Origin: Solobacterium sp. UBA1789
GTDB lineage: Bacteria > Bacillota_I > Bacilli_A > Erysipelotrichales > Erysipelotrichaceae
DNA length: 5,496 nt
Assembly (NCBI GenBank): GCA_002314515.1
Contig: DCGB01000062.1
Span: forward strand, 1,259 to 6,754
Direction of reading: 5' to 3'
Shown: positions 1 to 5,496 of the stretch, one piece after another
How the letters are laid out: each line of letters starts with the position of its first letter
How positions within the stretch are numbered: the first letter of the stretch is position 1
Notes under the pieces: model-generated
The model's database searches: none
The model's input: the letters and a program-made list of their open reading frames with translations, nothing else
Told to the model about the DNA's origin: nothing
Made by a program: the position numbers and the translations under genes

Positions 1-284
1 ATACCGATATGTTCTGGCTCTATACCCTGGCTGATGTAGTTGGTGCTTATGTTGATCAGCTTGATAATCCTAGTCAGTTGGCAAAACTGATTTCTTTTGT
101 TGCGGCTATTACCTGTCTGGTGTGCTGGATTAAGTATTGCAAGTATTATTCTAAGGCCTTTGGTAAGGGTGCGGGTACAACCTGGTTGACTTTCTTTTTT
201 CCGGTTATTGTCTATGCGGTTATGGGTTTTAGTAAGGATACAGAATATCTTGGTAATCAGAGTAAAAAACAGGACGATAATTAA
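1..284 (+). CDS. DUF5684-like small membrane protein, 3' part
   Basis: The frame is open to the left edge. The first ATG is at position 9, but no ribosome binding site fits in the eight bases before it and two in-frame codons (Thr, Asp) precede it, so the gene most likely begins upstream. Numbering from that ATG, there are two hydrophobic segments, about residues 26-48 and 57-74. They are joined by a short stretch containing KAFGKGAG, and the second is followed by VMGFSKDTEYLG. From memory, the order 'helix, FGKG, helix with a proline, GF, Y.G' is the C-terminal signature of DUF5684 integral membrane proteins, whose function is unknown; some are annotated as signal peptidase I-like. The polar tail ends at a TAA inside the terminator hairpin. 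Family assignment is by recall only, and the missing N-terminus would normally carry the rest of the family signature. Confidence 0.55.
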   Translation, partial: TDMFWLYTLADVVGAYVDQLDNPSQLAKLISFVAAITCLVCWIKYCKYYSKAFGKGAGTTWLTFFFPVIVYAVMGFSKDTEYLGNQSKKQDDN

Positions 285-296
285 TCGTCCTTTTTT
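272..296. terminator. Bidirectional intrinsic terminator between converging genes
   Basis: A perfect 7-bp stem, GGACGAT (272-278) with ATCGTCC (284-290), encloses the five-base loop AATTA. Six T follow on the plus strand (291-296). On the minus strand the hairpin is followed by TG and then TTTTTT (complement of the A run at 264-269). It can therefore serve both the membrane-protein gene and the hydrolase gene. The two stop codons (plus 282-284, minus 283-281) lie in or at the edge of the loop, and the stem arms encode the final Asp-Asp of each protein. Confidence 0.85.
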
Positions 297-1332
297 GTGT
301 TTTCTTTGATTTCTTCTATGATTTCCTGAAATTTCTGTTTATTATATTTGTTTAATAGTTTGAATGAGTGTTTGAGAACATTGCCTTTGAGGTCGCTGAG
401 GTTTTTCTCATTGTTAGATGAGAATTCCGCATAGAGGTCGTTGGCAAAGGTTTCTATTTCTTCTGGACTCATTGAATGATAGATATTATTTAATAGGGCT
501 TCAGTGGCTTTGCCGATAGTTGTCCGTTCTGTTTTATAGACAAAGTTGGTACCACTGATCTGCCAGGAGAAAGGATCGTGCTGCATGACGGATACACTGT
601 TGCTGTCAACAGTTTTATAATCACAGGCACCCATTAGGACACCGATAACTGATGACTCAGGGACAAAGGATAGGATTTTGTCGCTGATGGCTAGTATTCT
701 TGGCTTTCGGTCAGGTCGTTGATGAAACCAGGTCCATCGTTGTTGTAGACTTTAATAATTCTTTGTTTAATTTTTTCTGGTAAGTGGACGGCTGCCCAGA
801 CGGCCAGGTTGCCACCTTTGGAGTGTCCGCATAGATAGAGATGATATGATGGATATTTTTCGGCAATCTTTTTGGCATATTCGGTTGCCATGAGTTGAGC
901 TGGTGTGCCGCTGGTAAAGGCCATATTGAGGTCTTCTTTCCAGCCTATCAATGAGGAATCAGTTCCTCTATAGGCAATAAAGATGATGTCTCCAGGCAAG
1001 AGAAAGCTTGTTGCGGAAAACTGACATTGATTTTCAATATCGGTATTTTCAATATAGTTGATAATTATGACGTTCTGGTATCTTGGACTCTTGGCACACT
1101 TTTTGACAAGCAAAAAATGATTGTCTTTAACGATATCCAGACCCCGATATTGTTCTTCTTCTTTGACCATATTTAGACGGTCATAGGCTTCTTTGAGGGC
1201 AAAGTCGCTGGCGCTGAAATTTAAATATGCCAGAGCAGAAAAAATGAGACCATCAATAGGATTTGGTTTACGTTCAAAGAAGTTGATGTCACCTCGCCAG
1301 GTGAGATAGTCAAAAATATTACCTTTTGTCAT
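281..1332 (-). pseudogene. DUF2974 (Mbeg1-like) alpha/beta hydrolase, frameshifted
   Basis: This is one family-length gene in two frames. Part one (1332 to 691) encodes 213 residues. It has the family N-terminus GNIFDYLTWRGD, then YRGTD (121-125), WKED, the nucleophile elbow GHSKGG (169-174, Ser171) and NDGPGF (198-203), and stops at TAG after QEY. The other frame carries on at once with LAISDKILSFVPESSVIGVL and then MQHDPFSWQ, typical of the family C-terminus, and runs to TAA at 283-281. Adding one C, so that TACTAG becomes TACCTAG on the minus strand near 694, restores a 350-residue protein. The likely catalytic Ser and Asp lie before the break and the candidate His (about residue 252) after it, so neither piece should be an active hydrolase. 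The substrate is unknown. No signal peptide is seen. The start at 1332 is fixed by an in-frame stop at 1353-1351 with no ATG, GTG or TTG between. No Shine-Dalgarno is present. A sequencing or assembly error is the main alternative to a true pseudogene. Confidence 0.88.
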
Positions 1333-1339
1333 AATAATT

Positions 1340-1367
1340 ATTCTATAAGTTTATGGTTTTTTGTAAA
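1340..1367 (-). promoter_or_regulatory. Sigma-A-type promoter of the hydrolase gene, likely leaderless
   Basis: On the minus strand, TTTACA (1367-1362, 5 of 6 matches to TTGACA) and TAGAAT (1345-1340, 5 of 6 to TATAAT) are separated by 16 bp. Counting from the last T of the -10 box as -7 puts +1 at 1333, one base before the ATG at 1332. This agrees with the absence of a Shine-Dalgarno sequence. Start-site position is inferred. Confidence 0.6.
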
Positions 1368-1388
1368 GGTTTAAAGCACGAAGAATTG

Positions 1389-1408
1389 ATGGGTAATTAA
1401 TTATCCAT
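1389..1408. promoter_or_regulatory. 20-bp near-palindrome, candidate operator
   Basis: ATGGGTAATTAATTATCCAT pairs with its own reverse complement at 9 of 10 positions per half; only G1393/T1404 fails. No T-run follows, so it is not a terminator. Its centre (1398.5) is about 42.5 bp upstream of the predicted addB transcription start, over a poor -35 region, and about 65 bp upstream of the predicted hydrolase start. Such spacing suits a dimeric regulator acting on one or both promoters. The regulator is unknown, and an AT-rich palindrome can arise by chance. Confidence 0.4.
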
Positions 1409-1419
1409 GAAGCCTATTC

Positions 1420-1429
1420 AACAATTGTT
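1420..1429. promoter_or_regulatory. 10-bp palindrome with LexA-like core at the addB promoter
   Basis: AACAATTGTT is a perfect inverted repeat overlapping the extended -10 element. It contains AAC-N4-GTT, the core of the Gram-positive LexA (SOS) box GAAC-N4-GTTC, but the outer G and C are replaced by C1419 and A1430. A LexA role would make sense for a DNA-repair operon, but the match is incomplete and the site is short. Confidence 0.22.
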
Positions 1430-1434
1430 ATAAT
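1426..1434 (+). promoter_or_regulatory. Extended -10 promoter of addBA, likely leaderless
   Basis: TGTTATAAT is a perfect extended -10 element (TGn plus consensus TATAAT at 1429-1434). At 17-bp spacing the -35 position (1406-1411) reads CATGAA, a poor match, so the promoter would depend on the TG extension or on an activator. The last T as -7 places +1 at 1441, the A of the addB ATG, giving an mRNA with no leader. Confidence 0.65.
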
Positions 1435-1440
1435 AAAGAT

Positions 1441-3792
1441 ATGTTGAAAGATATTGAATATTATCTAAAAGAAGATACCCTTCTTATTTGTCCAGATAAT
1501 TTTAAGACTAAGGTTTTGGAGTATCTAAGTAATAAGAAAATCATTGCAAATGTCAATTTTCTAACTTTGGCTGCCTATAAAAAGAGCTTCTTTTTTGATT
1601 ATGATACAGAAGCTGTGAACTATCTGATGAATAAATATGATTTGAGCGTCAAAAATGCAAAAGAAATCTTAAATAATCTTATATTTATTGATAGTAAGAG
1701 GCATTATTCAATAGAAAAGCTGGATAAACTTGTTACTTATAAAAAAGATTTGGATGAGGCTGGTTTACTGAGTTATGACCCTTTGTTTTTAAACTATATT
1801 CAAGGAAAAAACATTGTCGTTATGGGTTATGGCAAACTTAATTCTTTTGATAGAAATATACTTCGAGGCAAAAGTATTAAGGTTGTTGAATATGAACGTG
1901 TTGAAAAAGAGTATCAGATTAAAAAATTTAACGATATAGAGGATGAGGTGGAGCACCTCTATGCAGCTATTTATGATTTGCTGGATAAAGGTATTGATAT
2001 TAATAAAATATATGTTTTAAATTCGTCCAGCGAATATGAGAGTTATTTTAAGCGTTTTAATCTATATTACGGTTTTGAGATCAATTATGAGCAGAGCGAT
2101 AGCCTGCTGTCGCTGGCTTTGACGGACAATTTTATTGAACTGTTAGATAACAACGATAAAGAGTCTATATATAATTACCTAGTTGCTTATGATAATGAGG
2201 TTGCTTCTAAATTGATTGGTTTATTAAATAAATATGCTGCTTATGATTTATCAGCAGTAAAGAGTCTGATAATTGATGATTTAAGCAGCATTAAGCTTAA
2301 AAACAATAAAAAAACCAATGTTGTTCAAGCAGTTGAGATGTTTAATGAATTTGAAGATGATGATCAGGTTTTTTTGATTGGCTTCCATGATTCCTGCATT
2401 CAAATGAAGACTGATATTGAATATCTGACAGATAATGTCCGTCCTTTTGTCAATAAGCCATTGGTCGAAGAAGAAAACAGTCTGCTAAAAGAAAACGTTG
2501 TTAATTATCTGGCAAACATAAATAATCTGTTTTTGTCTTATTGTGAAAAGACGCCTTTTAATAAACATGATGCACAGAATCTCTTGTCAGCTTCTTATCA
2601 TGATGAAAAAACAGCAAGCAATTATTCTGATAATCTGAACAAAGTCAAATATGCCTATATGCTGGATCGTTTACGTAAATATGGCAGTAAGTCAGATAGC
2701 ATTGAAGACATGTCTGCGACTTATGGTGATAATGACTATTTAAAGTACCAGAATAGTTTTAAAAAACTATCGGCTGAACAAATAAAGAAGTTTAAGTCAG
2801 TAAAACTATCTTATTCAGCAATGAACAACTACTATGAGTGTGCATTTAAGTATTATTTAAATAATATTTTAAAGATTAATGAAACGGCCGGTAACTATAA
2901 TACCAAGATTGGATCTTTGGTTCATGGTGTTTTTCAGGACCTTTATAGCGATGATGATTTCGACTTTGAAATATCATGGAAAAGAAATATCTTTAATCTG
3001 GAACAGGGTCTGGGTGAAGAATTGTTTATTGATGAAAAAGAAAAATATTTTAAGGAGAAACTAAAAGAAGAAGTACGTGAAGATGTTGAAATAATTATTA
3101 GACAGAAAAACGAGGGACTTCAGGATAAGCAGCGTTGTGAGAATAATTTCAATATCGCTGTTGAAGATGGAATTAGTTTTACTGGTTTTATAGATAAGCT
3201 GATGTATCGAGAAAAAGATGGGGAGAAGCTGGTCAGCATTGTCGATTATAAGACTGGTAACAGTTCATCGATTAATAAAAAGCTGATGGAATATGGCTTG
3301 TCTTTACAATTGCCTTCTTATCTTTATCTTTTGAATCATGATGAGGGGTTTAAAGATGCCCTGATTGGTGGTTTTTATCTCCAGCATGTCATCAACAGCA
3401 ATATCCGTTATGACAAAGAAAAGGATAAAAAAGAACTAAAGAACGAATCGATGAAACTGGAAGGATATAGCAGTAACGATATAGATCGTCTAAGAATCTG
3501 TGATCCTGATTTAAAGAATATAGATGGTATCAGTCTAAAGGCTGATGGTAGTTTTACTGCTCGTTCTCGAGTCTTATCTGATGAAGAGATGGCTGATCTG
3601 ATAAAGCTGGTTGAAGATAAGGTTAAAGAAGCTGGTCACAAAATATTGTCAGGTAAGTTTGAAATCAATCCGAAGCAGATAGATAAAAAGAATTTCTCCT
3701 GCCAATATTGTCCGTACAGTGATATCTGTTATAAGCGCAATAGTGATCTGATCATTATCAACAGTAAGGAGGATGGCGATGAAGCTGACTAG
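1441..3792 (+). CDS. addB: AddB, nuclease/Fe-S subunit of the AddAB helicase-nuclease
   Basis: AddB is the cytoplasmic partner of AddA. Its PD-(D/E)XK nuclease cuts one strand at double-strand breaks during RecA-dependent repair. The C-terminal third holds GSLVHGVFQDL (491-501, His495), GFIDKL (Asp585), VDYKTG (Asp602, Lys604) and the QxxxY motif (Gln623-Tyr627), all expected of a RecB-family nuclease. Four cysteines are spaced as for the AddB 4Fe-4S cluster: Cys467, then Cys754, Cys757 and Cys763 (CxxCx5C). The N-terminal part has recognisable AddB features, including EDEVEHLYAAIYDLL followed by IYVLNSSSEYESYF (about 167-204). At 783 residues it is much shorter than Bacillus subtilis AddB (about 1166), and I see no Walker A motif near the N-terminus. 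The start is the only possible one: an in-frame TGA lies at 1408-1410 with no start codon between. There is no Shine-Dalgarno, consistent with a leaderless transcript. The gene overlaps addA by 14 bases. Identity is firm; the missing ATP site is by eye. Confidence 0.93.
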   Translation: MLKDIEYYLKEDTLLICPDNFKTKVLEYLSNKKIIANVNFLTLAAYKKSFFFDYDTEAVNYLMNKYDLSVKNAKEILNNLIFIDSKRHYSIEKLDKLVTYKKDLDEAGLLSYDPLFLNYIQGKNIVVMGYGKLNSFDRNILRGKSIKVVEYERVEKEYQIKKFNDIEDEVEHLYAAIYDLLDKGIDINKIYVLNSSSEYESYFKRFNLYYGFEINYEQSDSLLSLALTDNFIELLDNNDKESIYNYLVAYDNEVASKLIGLLNKYAAYDLSAVKSLIIDDLSSIKLKNNKKTNVVQAVEMFNEFEDDDQVFLIGFHDSCIQMKTDIEYLTDNVRPFVNKPLVEEENSLLKENVVNYLANINNLFLSYCEKTPFNKHDAQNLLSASYHDEKTASNYSDNLNKVKYAYMLDRLRKYGSKSDSIEDMSATYGDNDYLKYQNSFKKLSAEQIKKFKSVKLSYSAMNNYYECAFKYYLNNILKINETAGNYNTKIGSLVHGVFQDLYSDDDFDFEISWKRNIFNLEQGLGEELFIDEKEKYFKEKLKEEVREDVEIIIRQKNEGLQDKQRCENNFNIAVEDGISFTGFIDKLMYREKDGEKLVSIVDYKTGNSSSINKKLMEYGLSLQLPSYLYLLNHDEGFKDALIGGFYLQHVINSNIRYDKEKDKKELKNESMKLEGYSSNDIDRLRICDPDLKNIDGISLKADGSFTARSRVLSDEEMADLIKLVEDKVKEAGHKILSGKFEINPKQIDKKNFSCQYCPYSDICYKRNSDLIIINSKEDGDEAD
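3766..3772 (+). promoter_or_regulatory. Strong ribosome binding site of addA inside addB
   Basis: AAGGAGG, a near-perfect Shine-Dalgarno, lies 6 bases before the ATG at 3779, within the last codons of addB. It decides the addA start and contrasts with addB and the hydrolase gene, neither of which has such a site. Confidence 0.9.
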
Positions 3793-5496
3793 TCAACAGG
3801 AAGCGGCAGTTAAAGAAAATGGTCGCAATATCATCGTTTCCGCCGGTGCCGGTAGTGGTAAGACCAAGGTTCTTTCTGAACGTGTTTTTAAACACGTCAA
3901 TGAAGACCACTGGGATATCGATAAGATGCTGGTGCTGACTTTTACTAATGCAGCAGCTGCTGAGATGAAGAAACGTATTCGCGAAAGACTGACTGAAAAT
4001 GATGATTTATCAGTTGAAGAAAAAAAGCGGCAGTTAAATAAGATCGACAGCAGTTTTATCATGACCTTTGATGCCTACGCTTTATTCCTGGTCAAAAAAT
4101 ACAATCAGCTACTGGGTGTCGATGACGATATCATGATTGCCGATAACAATCTGATGGTAATCAAAAGAGACCAGATTCTCAATGAAATCCTGGAAGAAGA
4201 ATATCAGAAGCGTGATAAGGGCTTTATCCAGATCATCAACAGCTTCTGTGTTAAAAATGACGATAATATTCGCTCGGCAATCGTTTTAATCAACAATAAG
4301 CTGAATTCCTTATATGACAGAGAGGCCTTTGTTGATAATTATGAAAAAAACTTTTATAGTAATGAGGCTATAGAACGGATGATAGCGGAATACGAGGCTT
4401 TTCTGCTGGATAAAATAGCTATTCTGCGTAACAAAATCAATGAATTATCGGAATTTGTGGAAAACATTGGTGATTATTATCTTAATATCGATGATGTTTT
4501 TGCCAGTCAGACATATTCAGCAATTAAGAATAGTGTTGATAGATTGGAGATTACTAAGAAGCGTTTGCCTAATAACAGTGGGGCATCTGAGTTAAAAAAG
4601 GAAATTAAAACTTTTATAGATAAGTTAAGAGAATACGTTGTTTTTGATGGGGATACTCTAAAGAGTCAATACCTTTCTACTCGAGACAACGTTCTTTGTT
4701 TATTGTCTTTAGCTCAAAGGCTAAATGAGGGTTTGAATAATTACAAGAAGGCTAAAAATATCTTTGAGTTTTCTGATGTGTTTAAGATGGCTATTGATGT
4801 GGTAGCAAAACATAAAGATGTTTGTCTGGAGATAAGGGATTATTTTAAAGAAATACTAATCGATGAATATCAGGATACCAATGATCTGCAGGAAGAGTTT
4901 ATCAAAAGGATAGCCTACAACAATGTATATATGGTTGGCGATGTTAAACAGTCGATATATCAGTTTAGAAATGCCAATCCTTTGATCTTTACTAACAAAT
5001 ATGGTGATTATCGTCAGGGTCTTGATGGCATGACAATCGATTTAACTAACAATTTCCGCAGTCGTAAAGAAGTGTTGAATGATATCAATATTATTTTTAG
5101 ACGTTTAATGACCAGGGATATTGGTGGTGCCGATTACGTCGATGGTCATCAGCTCAATGCCGGTAATTTAGCATATGAAGAGAACGGCAAGTCAGCAGAA
5201 AACTATAATATGGAGATCTTGTCTTATGACTATGATAAGAAAGAATATCCTTTTACGGTCTGTAGTCAGGCAGCAGTTGAGGCCATTATTATTGCCAAGG
5301 ATATCTGTGATAAGATCAGGAATAAATATCAGATTTATGATGGTAACGTATTACGACCTGTTGATTATCGGGATTTTGCAATTCTAATCGATAGGAGTAC
5401 AAATTTTGACTTGTTTAAGGAGATCCTAACTTATTATCAGATTCCAACAGCTATTGAACAGGAAGAGAAAATGTCTGATAGCGATCTGATGGCGGT
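3779..5496 (+). CDS. addA: AddA, ATP-dependent helicase-nuclease subunit, 5' part
   Basis: AddA is the UvrD/SF1A-type motor of the AddAB complex, which unwinds and resects broken DNA ends; family members also carry a C-terminal nuclease. The frame is open for 572 codons to the window end, about half of the usual 1200 or so residues, so the later helicase motifs and the nuclease lie outside. Visible motifs in order: LTSQQEAAV (3-11, Q-motif), Walker A AGAGSGKT (22-29, Lys28), VLTFTNAAAAEMKKRI (52-67, motif Ia), TFDAYALFLVKKY (about 94-106, where many AddA proteins have a His), FEFSDVFKMA, Walker B ILIDEYQDTND (359-369, Asp362, Glu363), VGDVKQSIYQFRNA (386-399, motif III) and LTNNFRS (422-428, motif IV). 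The start is set by the Shine-Dalgarno at 3766-3772 and the Q-motif directly after it. The 14-base overlap with addB implies one transcript and coupled translation. No internal break was found when the frame was read through. Confidence 0.95.
   Translation, partial: MKLTSQQEAAVKENGRNIIVSAGAGSGKTKVLSERVFKHVNEDHWDIDKMLVLTFTNAAAAEMKKRIRERLTENDDLSVEEKKRQLNKIDSSFIMTFDAYALFLVKKYNQLLGVDDDIMIADNNLMVIKRDQILNEILEEEYQKRDKGFIQIINSFCVKNDDNIRSAIVLINNKLNSLYDREAFVDNYEKNFYSNEAIERMIAEYEAFLLDKIAILRNKINELSEFVENIGDYYLNIDDVFASQTYSAIKNSVDRLEITKKRLPNNSGASELKKEIKTFIDKLREYVVFDGDTLKSQYLSTRDNVLCLLSLAQRLNEGLNNYKKAKNIFEFSDVFKMAIDVVAKHKDVCLEIRDYFKEILIDEYQDTNDLQEEFIKRIAYNNVYMVGDVKQSIYQFRNANPLIFTNKYGDYRQGLDGMTIDLTNNFRSRKEVLNDINIIFRRLMTRDIGGADYVDGHQLNAGNLAYEENGKSAENYNMEILSYDYDKKEYPFTVCSQAAVEAIIIAKDICDKIRNKYQIYDGNVLRPVDYRDFAILIDRSTNFDLFKEILTYYQIPTAIEQEEKMSDSDLMA

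Noticed and set aside
281..634. A separate 117-residue minus-strand gene starting at the ATG at 634-632.
   Set aside because: Its sequence (MQHDPFSWQ and following) is the C-terminus of the DUF2974 family, and the frame stays open upstream to the break at about 694. It is the second half of the frameshifted hydrolase.
686..700. Programmed -1 frameshifting in the hydrolase gene.
   Set aside because: The sequence before the stop (CAA GAA TAC TAG) is not a slippery heptamer, and re-pairing of GAA and TAC one base back would be poor. A deletion is simpler.
2879..3064. Plus-strand open frame inside addB.
   Set aside because: It lies in another frame under well-conserved nuclease-domain coding sequence and has no family features.
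3793..4062. Minus-strand open frame opposite the start of addA.
   Set aside because: It is antisense to the Walker A and Ia motifs of AddA; its serine- and leucine-rich translation is typical of a reverse-frame shadow.
5175..5387. Plus-strand open frame within addA.
   Set aside because: It is out of frame with addA, which reads through intact here, and resembles no protein I know.
1..5496. A new defence system, mobile element or CRISPR array.
   Set aside because: No transposase, integrase, terminal repeats, regularly spaced repeats or unknown multi-gene cassette is visible. AddAB is a core repair complex, and the neighbours are ordinary chromosomal genes.

Overview
The window looks like chromosomal DNA of an AT-rich, low-GC Firmicute. 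The AddA and AddB variants resemble those of Erysipelotrichia or related gut Bacilli/Mollicutes-like lineages. This is judged from remembered family features, such as TFDAYALFLVKKY instead of the usual histidine-containing AddA motif and an AddB of under 800 residues, not from a search. No reading frame needs TGA as tryptophan, so the standard code applies and a Mycoplasma/Spiroplasma origin is unlikely.

Layout. (1) Positions 1-284, plus strand: the 3' end of a small membrane protein resembling the C-terminus of DUF5684. (2) Positions 272-296: a hairpin with T-runs on both sides that can end transcription from both directions. The stop codons of the two converging genes sit in its loop and share the bases TTAA. 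(3) Positions 281-1332, minus strand: a DUF2974 (Mbeg1-like) alpha/beta hydrolase gene, full length but split by an apparent one-base deletion at about 694. (4) Positions 1333-1440: a divergent control region. The -10 box on each side is so close to its start codon that both mRNAs should have a 0-1 base leader. Between them are a 20-bp near-palindrome and a 10-bp palindrome with a LexA-like core. (5) Positions 1441-5496, plus strand: the addB-addA operon. AddB is complete but short. AddA is cut off by the window end after the first helicase motifs.

AddA and AddB together form the RecBCD-type helicase-nuclease that processes double-strand DNA ends for RecA-dependent repair. The hydrolase and the membrane protein have no evident link to this job. 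I see no mobile element, CRISPR array, RNA gene or new multi-gene system. The most interesting points are the broken hydrolase, the paired leaderless promoters with possible operators, the minimal AddB without a visible Walker A motif, and the terminator that contains both stop codons.
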